A stretch of 64,000 nt of DNA from Novosphingobium kaempferiae. GTDB taxonomy: Bacteria > Pseudomonadota > Alphaproteobacteria > Sphingomonadales > Sphingomonadaceae. The notes beneath the pieces were generated by a model. It was not told where the DNA came from. It ran no database searches and was given only the letters and a program-made list of their open reading frames with translations. Where the stretch lies: positions 3,348,001 to 3,412,000 of the forward strand of contig NZ_CP089301.1 of the NCBI RefSeq assembly GCF_021227995.1, read 5' to 3'. The position numbers and the translations under genes are program-made. Below are positions 34,532 to 43,153 of this stretch, one piece after another (position 1 is the stretch's first letter; each line of letters starts with the position of its first letter).

Positions 34532-35833
34532 TCAGTCCTGCTGCGGCTGAGGCACGTCGAGCCGCGCGACAAGCCCGCCGTCCGGCGCGGCGGCGAAGGA
34601 AAGCTGGCCGTCGAAGCGCGCCATGAGCCGGTGCGCGGTCGGGATGCCGAGGCCGAAACCCTTGGTATCGCGTGCGCGTGCCGCGTCGAGGCGGAAGAAC
34701 GGGTCGAGGATCGCCTCGAAATAATCCGACGGGATACCCGGCCCGGAATCGGCGATCTCGATCCGCCAGTGCCCTTCGTGCCGGAGCACCGAGATGCGGG
34801 CCTCGCCGCCGAACTGGATGGCGTTCTCAACCAGCGCGGCGAGCGCCAGCGCCAGCGGTTCGCGAAAGGTGCGGACGGGGGCGGGGCCTTGGGTAACCAC
34901 GCGGGCGCGCTCGGCGTAAGGGTAGAGCACCTCACGTACAGTCTCGTCGAGGTCGAGTTCCTCGGGCTCCGCCTCCAGATGCTGCGCGCGCAGGAAGCGC
35001 TGGAGCGAGGCGAGCAGCGCCTCCATCTCGTCCACGCTGGCAAGGATCACGCCGCCGAGTTCGGCGTCGTCGATCAGTTCGGCAGCGACCTTCTGGCGCG
35101 ACAGCGGCGTGCGCAGGTCATGGCTGATCGCCTCGAAAGACTTGGCCTGATCCTGCAGCAGGCGGGCGATGCGTTCCTGCATGAGGTTCATCGAGTGCGC
35201 CAGCTTGCGCAGATCCGGCGTGCCACCTTCGCGGATGGTCACCTGTCGCCCCCGCCCGATTGCGTCGGCGGCGTCGCTCATGCGGCGCAGCGGGCGGGTG
35301 AGGACGTGCAGCGCGACGAGGCCGATGGCCATGAACGCCACCGTCGTCGCCAGCGTCAGCACGGTGGCGCGCAGGGCGACCGGCCACATTGCGTTGATGT
35401 CCCGCGAACGGAAGTTGAGCCAGTGCCCGTCGCTCAGCCGGATCGCGCCGACGAGATCGCATTTCCCGCCCGGAGGCCCCTGCATGGCGAGCCGCAGCGC
35501 CCGCCCGCCTAGCGAGGGCTCCCACTCGATGATGCGTCGTTCGATGCGGACGAGGGTCTTGTCGGTTGTCGGCGTGGCGACGCTCGGCGCATTGCCAACG
35601 GCGGCGGCGAGGTGTCGCGTGGTCATGATCGGCGCGGTCAGGCGCGGATCGGCGGCATGGATGCGGTCGCTGACGACGAGCAGTTCGGCGATGCGGCGCG
35701 CGTGATCCTCGTTCAGCGTCTGCCGGTCGATCGACTGGTAGAAGACGAGGCTCGCAGCCAGTTGCAGCACGCCGAGCAGCATGAAGACGAGTGCGACATA
35801 GACCGCGAAACGCGGTGCGAAGGGACGGGCCAC
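34532..35833 (-). CDS. Sensor histidine kinase (orphan)
   Basis: A 433-residue membrane kinase. GTG at 35833 has GGAGAGG six bases upstream. TM1 is FAVYVALVFMLLGVLQLAASLV, a periplasmic sensor region of about 150 residues follows, and TM2 is ATVLTLATTVAFMAIGLVAL. Then come a HAMP domain (RPLRRMSDAADAIGRG), H-box SFEAISHDLRTPLSRQK, and N-box-like ENAIQFGG. G1 is DSGPGIP and G2 is TKGFGLGIPTAHRL. No response regulator gene is adjacent, so the partner is elsewhere. Confidence 0.88.
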   Translation of the reverse strand: MARPFAPRFAVYVALVFMLLGVLQLAASLVFYQSIDRQTLNEDHARRIAELLVVSDRIHAADPRLTAPIMTTRHLAAAVGNAPSVATPTTDKTLVRIERRIIEWEPSLGGRALRLAMQGPPGGKCDLVGAIRLSDGHWLNFRSRDINAMWPVALRATVLTLATTVAFMAIGLVALHVLTRPLRRMSDAADAIGRGRQVTIREGGTPDLRKLAHSMNLMQERIARLLQDQAKSFEAISHDLRTPLSRQKVAAELIDDAELGGVILASVDEMEALLASLQRFLRAQHLEAEPEELDLDETVREVLYPYAERARVVTQGPAPVRTFREPLALALAALVENAIQFGGEARISVLRHEGHWRIEIADSGPGIPSDYFEAILDPFFRLDAARARDTKGFGLGIPTAHRLMARFDGQLSFAAAPDGGLVARLDVPQPQQD

Positions 35834-36062
35834 CTTTAACCTCTCCTGCAGCGCACCGGCTCGGCCGCACGGGCCACTGCGCCTTTTGCCAATTGGCTCA
35901 CACCCCTGCGGGCTCCGCGTCAACCGCAGGGTGCGTTCAGCAACGATTTGATACGTAATTGCGCGCGGGTGCAATGGCCCACCGCCGGGGCGTTGGCCTT
36001 GACAATGCGGGGCGCGGTCTGGAACTCGCAGGAGAAGACCGTTCAAGCGCAGCCGGAGAGCC

Positions 36063-36638
36063 ATGCCGATCATCGTCGACAAGCAGGAACGCCGCGCGCT
36101 CGTGCTGTCGGTGGCGTTCGATCTGGTCGCCGACCGGGGCATCGACGCGCTGACCTTCCGCGAGATCGCGGCGGCGACCGCGTGCAGCACTTCGATCGTC
36201 TCGCACTATTTCCGCAACAAGAACGAGCTGCTCTTCGGCGTCTACCAGCTCGCCAACGAGCGTGCGCGGGAGCGGCTGGAAGCGGCGTTCGAGGCGGGAC
36301 TGCTGCTGATCGACTGCTTCGGCGAGATCCTGCCGATATCGGAAGCGTCCAAGGCCAACTGGCGCGTGTGGATCGCGTTCTGGGGCCGCGCGCACCTTGA
36401 GCCGGAGTACCTTGAGGAACGCCGCAGCGCCGCCGGGCACAGTCTCGAACTCTACCGGCAGATGCTGATCCGGCGCGGAGGACAGGGCGACATGCTGTTC
36501 ACCGCGCGACGCCTGATCGCCTCTGTCGCGGGGATCGCGCTCGAAGCCTGCTTCGCGCCGGATGACTGGACGCCTGCACGCATGAATGCGGTGCTTGCTG
36601 CGGAACTCGCCGATCTGGGCTTTGCCGCCGAGGCCTGA
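36063..36638 (+). CDS. TetR/AcrR family transcriptional regulator
   Basis: A 191-residue repressor-type protein. The N-terminal helix-turn-helix is ALTFREIAAATACSTSIVSHYFRNKNELLFG (about residues 28-58), with a BetI-like C-terminal ligand domain (WRVWIAFWGRAHLEPEYLEE). GGAGAG precedes the ATG. It is divergent from the histidine kinase (229-base gap with a CCTGCGG/CCGCAGG hairpin) and sits 111 bases before a four-gene cassette in the same direction, which it is the obvious candidate to control. Confidence 0.87.
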   Translation: MPIIVDKQERRALVLSVAFDLVADRGIDALTFREIAAATACSTSIVSHYFRNKNELLFGVYQLANERARERLEAAFEAGLLLIDCFGEILPISEASKANWRVWIAFWGRAHLEPEYLEERRSAAGHSLELYRQMLIRRGGQGDMLFTARRLIASVAGIALEACFAPDDWTPARMNAVLAAELADLGFAAEA

Positions 36639-36749
36639 GCGCCACCTGTTTAATCTGACAGGCATTGCACGAAAACCATCGCGCTACTCTCCACCCCACA
36701 GCGCCGAGTCCCTCGAGGGACCAAGGGCGCGACATGGGAGAGACGCGCA

Positions 36750-37385
36750 ATGATCCGCCACGTCGTAATGCTCAAGTTCAAGAAGGACGCCGATCCCGCC
36801 AAGATCGACCTGTTCATCGAGGAAGTGAAGAAGCTCTCGCACCTCAATCGCGAGGTGCGCGACTACAGCCACGGCAAGGTCGTGCATACGCGCTTCCACT
36901 CGGGCGACTTCGACTTCGCCAACTGCTGCGACATCGACAGCTACGAGGCGATGGAGCGCTACATGTCGCACTGGTCGCACCTGCGGATGACGCCGTTCCT
37001 GCCCGACATCCTGGAGAACATGATCTCGTTCGACTGGGAGGTCGACTATCACGGCCCCGCCTTCGACGAGACGCTGGCGGCCGAGGAAGCCGAGCGCGAG
37101 AAGGCGCGCGTGCTCAAGGTGCATGAGGATCCGACAAGGGCCTACGTTCCCGAAGTGCGCGGCCAGACCCGCGAGCGTGCGCTGGAAATGTGCGCCATCG
37201 CCGGGGTCACGCTGTCCGCCGACGAGGACGAGATCATCGGCTCGGTCTGGGCGCCCAACCGCATCATGTTCGTGACGCCCGATGCCGGGACCGAAGTGGC
37301 GCGCGGGTCCGAGATCAGGATCGGCATCACCGGCAACTGGCTGACCGGCCCCGCCGTCCCCGGCGGCGACGCCCCGGCCTGGTGA
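36750..37385 (+). CDS. Dabb domain-PASTA domain fusion protein
   Basis: A 211-residue cytosolic-looking protein. Residues 1-98 match the stress-responsive alpha/beta barrel (Dabb): MIRHVVMLKFKKDADPAKID, with VRDYSHGKVVH and ISFDWEVDYHGPAFDETL. Residues about 131-195 match a PASTA domain: YVPEVRGQTRERALEMC, AIAGVTL, then FVTPDAGTEVARGSEIRIGI. PASTA domains usually face outside the cell on kinases and penicillin-binding proteins, but no signal peptide or membrane segment is visible. GGGAGAG lies seven bases before the ATG. First gene of the cassette; function unknown. Confidence 0.75.
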   Translation: MIRHVVMLKFKKDADPAKIDLFIEEVKKLSHLNREVRDYSHGKVVHTRFHSGDFDFANCCDIDSYEAMERYMSHWSHLRMTPFLPDILENMISFDWEVDYHGPAFDETLAAEEAEREKARVLKVHEDPTRAYVPEVRGQTRERALEMCAIAGVTLSADEDEIIGSVWAPNRIMFVTPDAGTEVARGSEIRIGITGNWLTGPAVPGGDAPAW

Positions 37386-37395
37386 GGAGAGCGCG

Positions 37396-37698
37396 ATGAT
37401 TATTCTGACAGGACACCTGAAGACCGTTCCCGACCTTGTCGCTGACCTTGCCGCGACCTTGCGCGGTCTGGTCGAGCCGACGCTGAGGGAGGACGGCTGC
37501 CTCAACTATCACTTCGCCATCGACGATCCGGCGGTGGGGACCATCCTCGTCTTCGAACGGTGGCGCGATGAAGCCGCGCTCCAGACGCATCTCGCGCAAC
37601 CGGCAGTGACTGCCGTGCTGGGCGGCTGGGCGGACCGCATCGACATCTCCGGCGTGCGCAAGTTCGATGCCGCCAACGAGCGCGGGTTCATGGACTGA
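37396..37698 (+). CDS. ABM-type monooxygenase (putative quinol monooxygenase)
   Basis: A 100-residue antibiotic-biosynthesis-monooxygenase (ferredoxin-like, dimeric alpha/beta barrel) protein: MIILTGHLKTVPDLVADLAA, REDGCLNYHFAIDD, VFERWRDEAALQTHLAQPA. Such proteins oxidise or rearrange quinol-like aromatics without cofactor. GAGGAGAG precedes the ATG, 10 bases after the Dabb-PASTA stop. The structural kinship of Dabb and ABM domains suggests both act on related molecules. Confidence 0.85.
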   Translation: MIILTGHLKTVPDLVADLAATLRGLVEPTLREDGCLNYHFAIDDPAVGTILVFERWRDEAALQTHLAQPAVTAVLGGWADRIDISGVRKFDAANERGFMD

Positions 37699-37726
37699 GG
37701 CGAACGGAACAACCGGGAGAGAGACA

Positions 37727-38782
37727 ATGCAGAACCGCCGCATCGTGCTGGCGTCGCGCCCGACCGGGGTGCCGTCGCCGGAGAACTTCCGCGTCGAGGA
37801 CGTGGAACTGCCCGAACTGGAAGACGGGCAGGTCATGCTGGAGAACCGCGTCTTCGCCATCGATCCGGCGGTGCGCGGGATGCTCGATGACGTGAAAAGC
37901 TACCTGCCGCCAGTGCAGATCGGCGGGCTGATCCCGACGATGGTGCTCGGGCAGGTGGTCAAGTCGCGTAATCCGGATTTTCGCGAGGGCGACTATGGGC
38001 GCGCCTTCATCGGCTGGGAAACGCATTCGGTCATCGCGCCGGGCAGCGTCGGGTTCGAGAACGTGCGGGTGGCGGACGACCTGCCGCTGACCGCCTACAT
38101 GGGCGCGTGCGGCTGGTCGGGGATCACCGCCTATGTCGGCCTCAAGCGCTTCGGTGAGATGCGCGCGGGCGACGAGGTGCTGATGAGCGCGGCGGCGGGC
38201 GCGGTCGGATCGGTCGGCGGGCAGGTCGCCAAGCTGTCCGGCTGCCGGGTGATCGGCACCGTGGGCTCGGACGAGAAGGCGCGGCATATCGTCGAGGATC
38301 TCGGCATGGACGGCGCGATCAACTACCGGGCCTGCGACGATCTGGACGCCGAGATCGCGAGGGCCTTCCCGGACGGTGTGGACCTCTATTTCGACAATGT
38401 CGGCGGGGTCACTCTCGACACCGTGCTGCCCCGCATGAAGGCCTTCGGCCGCATCCCGGTCTGCGGGATGATCGCGAACTACAACCACCAGACCGAGCCG
38501 TACAGCGTGCGCAATCTGTGGCAGGTGCTGGTCAACCGCATCACCATGCGCGGCTTCCTGGCCTACGAGGCGGCCGACATGCTGCATGAGGCGGAGGACG
38601 CGCTGGCTAATTGGGTCCGCTCGGGCCAACTCGTCGCGACGGAGAACGTCGCCACCGGGCTCGATGCGACGCCGGATGCCTTCATCCGCCTGATGTCGGG
38701 GGAGACGACCGGCAAGACGCTGGTGCGGCTGGACGAACGCGTCTCCACGCTCGCGGACTGGAAGGCGCCGGCCCATGCCTGA
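37727..38782 (+). CDS. NADP-dependent medium-chain reductase, CurA/prostaglandin-reductase type
   Basis: A 351-residue zinc-free medium-chain dehydrogenase/reductase. The start at 37727 follows GGGAGAGAGAC. Motifs: FRVEDVELPELEDGQVM, FAIDPAVRGML, cofactor-binding SAAAGAVGSVGGQVAKLSGC, DLYFDNVGGVTLDTVLP, VCGMIANYN and RGFLAYE. The family reduces alpha,beta-unsaturated ketones and aldehydes. No catalytic zinc cysteines are present. It overlaps the next gene by eight bases. Confidence 0.9.
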   Translation: MQNRRIVLASRPTGVPSPENFRVEDVELPELEDGQVMLENRVFAIDPAVRGMLDDVKSYLPPVQIGGLIPTMVLGQVVKSRNPDFREGDYGRAFIGWETHSVIAPGSVGFENVRVADDLPLTAYMGACGWSGITAYVGLKRFGEMRAGDEVLMSAAAGAVGSVGGQVAKLSGCRVIGTVGSDEKARHIVEDLGMDGAINYRACDDLDAEIARAFPDGVDLYFDNVGGVTLDTVLPRMKAFGRIPVCGMIANYNHQTEPYSVRNLWQVLVNRITMRGFLAYEAADMLHEAEDALANWVRSGQLVATENVATGLDATPDAFIRLMSGETTGKTLVRLDERVSTLADWKAPAHA

Positions 38783-39272
38783 CGCGATCGAGCAATTCGT
38801 CACCAAGGCGCGGCTGGCCGAACTCGTCGCGGAATACGCCAACCTCATCGACTGGATCGACTGGGATCGGCTCGACGCGGTGTTCTGGCCGGACGCGACG
38901 TTCGACTTCGGCATGTTCAAGGGCGACTTCGCCGCATACCGACAGTTCGTCGCGGAACTGGAAGAGGGCTATGCGCGGCGGCTGCACATGTTCGGACTGC
39001 CGTCGATCACGCTCACCGGGGAGCGGGCGCGCATCGATGCGGGATGCGTGATCGTATGTCGGACCGACGATCCCGCGCCGGGCATCGATGACACGTTCTG
39101 GGGGCGCTACCTGCTCACCGCCGAGAAGCGGGGCGAGGAGTGGCGGCTGTCAGGGCTGACGTACATGCTCAACCTGTTCGACCGGACTGAACGGCAGGTC
39201 GACGATCGGGGCGGCCCGATGAATTTCGGGGACGGGCTTTCGCCGCGCCACCCGTTCGCGCTTCCGCGCTGA
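38775..39272 (+). CDS. SnoaL-like (NTF2-fold) protein
   Basis: A 165-residue cone-shaped-barrel protein: LAELVAEYANLIDWIDWDRLDAVFWPDATFD is the SnoaL_4 opening, followed by RLHMFGLPSITLTGERA and DDTFWGRYLLTAEKRGEEWR. Members include isomerases, dehydratases and polyketide cyclases, as well as inactive binding proteins. It overlaps the reductase gene and ends at a hairpin, closing the cassette. Substrate unknown. Confidence 0.8.
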   Translation: MPDAIEQFVTKARLAELVAEYANLIDWIDWDRLDAVFWPDATFDFGMFKGDFAAYRQFVAELEEGYARRLHMFGLPSITLTGERARIDAGCVIVCRTDDPAPGIDDTFWGRYLLTAEKRGEEWRLSGLTYMLNLFDRTERQVDDRGGPMNFGDGLSPRHPFALPR

Positions 39273-39283
39273 AGACGGATATC

Positions 39284-39319
39284 GGAAGGCATCCGGCGGG
39301 GCGTTGCCGGATGCCTTCC
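39284..39319 (+). terminator. Stem-loop terminator after the cassette
   Basis: GGAAGGCATCCGGC (39284-39297) pairs perfectly with GCCGGATGCCTTCC (39306-39319) over an eight-base loop, 12 bases after the stop. The T-tract is weak. Confidence 0.7.
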
Positions 39320-39324
39320 GGGCA

Positions 39325-39861
39325 TCACCCGCGCGATTCTCCGGGCCAGGTCTTCTGCGAAGCCCAGCCGTCGATTTCGAGGCGGCGGAGCTGATCCTCC
39401 ACCGTCTGTGCGAGTGCGCCGCCCGCTTCGTCGCGACAGCCCATGTTATAGGTCAGCGCGGTGCGGACTCCGTTCGCCGCGACCCACTCGATGGTGAGCT
39501 GCGACATGTCGGTTGTTTCGGTGGAGCAGGCGAAGGCGCTCTCCTTGCCCGTTTCCGGGCGCAGGGGCTTGAGTGCCTTGCGCAGCTCCTCATAGACCGC
39601 CGGCCCGACCGAGCGCGAGCGCGGCCCCAGCACGGCGGTGTGCCGCTCCCCGGTGAAGTCGACGCGGCCCGCAGGCGTGACGGCGACCTTGTACACCGGG
39701 CAGAAGCCGAAGCAGGGTCCGCGAGAGATGCGGATTTCTTCGCTCGCCATGCTCGGGCTGGCAGGCGGGGGAGGGAGGGGGGCACCGGGCTGCACGCGGG
39801 GGGCGCAGCATATGAGCAACCCGGTGCCCAGAACGACGGCGACGAGGGAAATCGATCGCAT
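39325..39861 (-). CDS. Lipoprotein with DUF6438 domain
   Basis: A 178-residue protein with a lipoprotein signal (MRSISLVAVVLGTGLLICC, lipobox around LLIC). After a proline-rich linker (residues 26-37) comes IRISRGPCFGFCPVYKVAVT, the two-cysteine DUF6438 hallmark, then YEELRKALKPLRPETGKES. The domain has no assigned function. It begins six bases after the autotransporter stop on the same strand, so it belongs to that unit. Confidence 0.8.
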   Translation of the reverse strand: MRSISLVAVVLGTGLLICCAPRVQPGAPLPPPPASPSMASEEIRISRGPCFGFCPVYKVAVTPAGRVDFTGERHTAVLGPRSRSVGPAVYEELRKALKPLRPETGKESAFACSTETTDMSQLTIEWVAANGVRTALTYNMGCRDEAGGALAQTVEDQLRRLEIDGWASQKTWPGESRG

Positions 39862-39867
39862 CGTTCT

Positions 39868-42800
39868 TTACCAACCGATGGTGACGGAGCCGCGGAGGGC
39901 GAGGTCGACCCGCCCGTAACGGTCCTCGGCGGAGAGTTCGCCGCCCATCGTGAAGCCTGAAGAGCCGCCGATCGCACGCAGGCGTGCGAACCAGCCGCTG
40001 GAGGCGCTGTCGGCGGTCAGCGTGAACTTGTCGCCGCCTTCGAAGTTCGCCGTGGTCGAGCCGACACCGCCCTTGACGATCTCGCGCCAGCCGCCTTCGG
40101 TCTCGACGCGGAACCAGTTCTCGTCACGCGCCCGCATGCCGAGGAAGTCCACGCCCACGGTCATGCTGGGGTTCACCGCCAGTTCGTCGCTGGTGCGCGA
40201 GCCGACCGTGAGGTTCAGCTTCTCGCCGCCGGTTTCGGTATAGCCGTCTTCCTTCAGGCGCACGTAGTCCACCGTGACGCCCGGACGGAAGAAGAAGAAC
40301 TGCGAACCGCCCTCGATCGCCGCGCCGCCCGAGGCGGTGACGAACGTGCCGTTCCAGTCCGCGCTCATCTTGCGGGTGACGTTCTCGGCGCCGATCGTGC
40401 CGTAGAAGTTGCGATCGCCGTCGAAGTTGGCCTTGCCGCCCGAACCGCGTGCGAAGGCGCTGACCGGGCCGAACTTGCCGCGCCAGTGCGCCGCCAGTTC
40501 GAACGCGGTCGACTTCACGTCGGAGATGTCGCCGTTCTTGTGGTCGTTGTTGATGTAGGCGACGGTGGCGCCGAACTTGCCGAGGCCCGTCTGGTACTCG
40601 CCGGTCGCCGACCAGGCATAGCCGTTGAGCTTGTAGGCGGCGGTCTGCGTGCCCTTACGGTCGCTGCCCCAGATCGCCATGTTGATCGTGGTGGAGAAGC
40701 GGCCGTTTGTAGCGATCGGGTTCTGCGGATCCTGCATCTGGCGGGCAAGGGCACGGGTGCCCAGGCTGATGCCCTCGAAGGCGCCGCCCGCGTGGTCCGG
40801 CAGCATCTGGCCGACGGACGCGCGGAAGGCGTCGCCGTTGGTGATGCCGAGGAACACGTCCTCGATCTTCTGGTCCTTGCCGAGCTGCTTGAACACGGCG
40901 TTATAGGCCGCTGCGCCCGAGCGGTTGAGGCCCAGTTCGCTGACCGTGCGGCGCGAGACGTCGACGACGATGGTATTGGCCGCCGCGTTCTTGTTCAACT
41001 CGGCCTTGAACATGAAGGGCACGAGGTCGGTATTGGTCGCCAGCTTGTCACGGCCGGTCAGGCTGCCGGCGGTCAGCACCTGGTAGCTGCCCTCGGCGGT
41101 CGCCACATCCGCCAGGCGGATCGCCAGCTTGGCGCCGTCCACGAACGAGGCGTTGCCCGAAACGGTGTAGGCAGAACCGGCATTCGCGGTCTTGTCGAGC
41201 GTGACGAGCAGCACGCCGCCCGAGCCGATCTCCAGCGAGGCGATCGAGGCGGGCTTGTTGATGTCGAGCACGCCGCCCGAGACCTTGACCGCGAGCTGCG
41301 AAGCGTTGGCGATCGAGCCTGCGAAGTACGAAGTGCCGGCAAGGGTCAGCGTGTCGGCACCGCCACCGAAATCGACCGCACCCTTGTAGGCGCTCGTCCC
41401 TGCGAGCGAGATGGTGTCGTTGCCTGCACCGAACGTGACCGCACCCATCTGGCCGGCGTCGCCGGACAGGTTGAGCGTGTTGTTGCCCGCGCCGAAGGAA
41501 ACGTCGCCGACGAGCGTACCGTCAGCCAGGTCGAGCAGATCGTTGCCACCTGCAAAGCGCACGTTGCCGACGATGGACGGCGCGGTGATGCCCGCAGCGA
41601 CCTGCGTCTGCTTGACCGTCACATTGCCGGTCGCGGCGGTGAGGTCGATGGCGATGTTGCGCACGGCATCCTTGGCGCCGGTGGCCGAAATGATGCCCGC
41701 GTTCTCGATGAGGTTGAGCGTGCCGCTGGCATCGGAGATGGCGGTCGCCGAACCCTTCTCGCCGGCAGTCGCCTTGATGACGCCGCTGTTGCGGATCGTC
41801 GGCAGGTTGCCGCCGGCGTCGATGCGCACGGCGGTAGCCAGAGCGTTGTCGGCGCTGCCGCTGGCCGCACCGATGGTGCCGGTGTTCTGGAGCAGTGGCG
41901 TGGTAGCGCCGGTCGCGATCCGCAGTGCCGTTGCGTTCGCCCCGTTGGCGGTTGCCAGCACGGAGCCCGAAATGCCGATGCCGTTGGCGATCGTTACCGC
42001 GCCACCGCGACCGCCGACGACGAGGCCGTTACCGGCGACGCCCGCATAGACGCCGTTACCCTCGACCGAACCTTCGATGATGAGGCCGAACTTGCTGGCG
42101 GTGCTGGCTACCGGGCCGATAGTGACGGCGTGATCCGTCGCGCCGATCTGCATGGCGGGCGCGGCGCCGAACGAGGCGACCTTCGCGGTGCCTTCCTTGG
42201 AGTCGTCGATGCCGTCGCCGTCGGAGTCAGGCTTGGCTGCATCGACCTTGGGCGCTGCGGCGAGCACGATGCCACCGGTTACGTTGCCTTCAACGAGCAG
42301 GGCCGAGCCGCCCTGGAGGAGATCGTCGGCATCAAGCTTCGACGGATCGGCCGGAGCGGTAGTGTAGCGATAGCCGGTCGCGGCAATAGTGCCCTGGACG
42401 ACCATCGCGCCGTTCACGTCACCGGCGAAGCGTGCGCCGATGGCATCCTTGCCCTGCGCCGAAACCGAGCCCGCGAGGCGGACGTTGCCGTCGATGCCCT
42501 GCGCGGAAACGCCGATAGAGCGATCGCCGAGAACGGTGGTGGTGCCGTCGTGCGTGAAGGCGCCGGTCAGCTTGCCGCCGAGCAGGATGCCTGCCGAGTC
42601 GTTGCCCTTGACCGTGATCGTGCCGCTCTGCGTGAGCTTGCCGGTGTGGTCGCCCTGCGTGCGAATGCCGACGCGATTGGAGCCCAGCGCGAAGGGACCG
42701 TCGAGGTCGCCGTCCTTGTCGGTGTCGGTCGGAGCGTAGCTCTCGTCGACGGTGATCGTGCCGGTGTTGGTGATGTCACCGTTAGCGCCAGCAATGGAGT

Positions 42801-43071
42801 CGATACCGATCGCGCCATTTGCATTGGTGATGCTGATCGTGCCGCCGTTGGCGATCGCGTGGTTGCTGTCCTGCGTGACCGCAGTACCCGAGGAGACGAC
42901 GACGGAGCCGTCCTTGGTGATGTTGATTGCGTCCGCAGCGCCGCTCTTGATCGTCGAGGTGCGGATCGGGGCAGTGAGCTTGGTCTTCACGTCCTCGGCA
43001 TGCGCGGCGGTCGCGATCGCGAACACGGCCGTCGTGGCGAGAAGTGTCTTGGCAGTCAGCTTGGAAGGCAT
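39868..43071 (-). CDS. Autotransporter (type V secretion) adhesin-like protein
   Basis: A 1067-residue protein. Signal peptide MPSKLTAKTLLATTAVFAIA, cleavage about AAHAED. The passenger (about 27-780) is rich in beta-helix-like repeats such as DITNTGTITV, GNDSAGILLGG, GAGNNTLNLSGDAG and GAGNDTISLAG. Asp-rich calcium-type motifs occur at 115-124 (TDTDKDGDLDGP) and 282-291 (DSDGDGIDDSKEG). The C-terminal autotransporter barrel (about 800-1067) ends in the aromatic SVTIGW. AGGGA precedes the ATG. It lies downstream of the FecI/FecR/TonB-receptor genes on the same strand. Role inferred as surface display; ligand unknown. Confidence 0.9.
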   Translation of the reverse strand: MPSKLTAKTLLATTAVFAIATAAHAEDVKTKLTAPIRTSTIKSGAADAINITKDGSVVVSSGTAVTQDSNHAIANGGTISITNANGAIGIDSIAGANGDITNTGTITVDESYAPTDTDKDGDLDGPFALGSNRVGIRTQGDHTGKLTQSGTITVKGNDSAGILLGGKLTGAFTHDGTTTVLGDRSIGVSAQGIDGNVRLAGSVSAQGKDAIGARFAGDVNGAMVVQGTIAATGYRYTTAPADPSKLDADDLLQGGSALLVEGNVTGGIVLAAAPKVDAAKPDSDGDGIDDSKEGTAKVASFGAAPAMQIGATDHAVTIGPVASTASKFGLIIEGSVEGNGVYAGVAGNGLVVGGRGGAVTIANGIGISGSVLATANGANATALRIATGATTPLLQNTGTIGAASGSADNALATAVRIDAGGNLPTIRNSGVIKATAGEKGSATAISDASGTLNLIENAGIISATGAKDAVRNIAIDLTAATGNVTVKQTQVAAGITAPSIVGNVRFAGGNDLLDLADGTLVGDVSFGAGNNTLNLSGDAGQMGAVTFGAGNDTISLAGTSAYKGAVDFGGGADTLTLAGTSYFAGSIANASQLAVKVSGGVLDINKPASIASLEIGSGGVLLVTLDKTANAGSAYTVSGNASFVDGAKLAIRLADVATAEGSYQVLTAGSLTGRDKLATNTDLVPFMFKAELNKNAAANTIVVDVSRRTVSELGLNRSGAAAYNAVFKQLGKDQKIEDVFLGITNGDAFRASVGQMLPDHAGGAFEGISLGTRALARQMQDPQNPIATNGRFSTTINMAIWGSDRKGTQTAAYKLNGYAWSATGEYQTGLGKFGATVAYINNDHKNGDISDVKSTAFELAAHWRGKFGPVSAFARGSGGKANFDGDRNFYGTIGAENVTRKMSADWNGTFVTASGGAAIEGGSQFFFFRPGVTVDYVRLKEDGYTETGGEKLNLTVGSRTSDELAVNPSMTVGVDFLGMRARDENWFRVETEGGWREIVKGGVGSTTANFEGGDKFTLTADSASSGWFARLRAIGGSSGFTMGGELSAEDRYGRVDLALRGSVTIGW

Positions 43072-43153
43072 CTTCGTCCCTATCGAGGTCGGTATTGACC
43101 CTGAGACGGAGCCGTCCTGCGGCAGCCTTGGAAAAAAGTTCCCGAAGCGCGAA

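Noticed and set aside
39868..43071. Repeated GGGNDTL-like units considered as an RTX toxin
   Set aside because: The repeats lack the regular nonapeptide spacing, and the C-terminus is an autotransporter barrel rather than a type I secretion signal.
40486..43098. 870-residue plus-strand frame opposite the autotransporter
   Set aside because: Shadow of the repeat-rich passenger; no signal peptide or domain, and the minus strand has a complete autotransporter.
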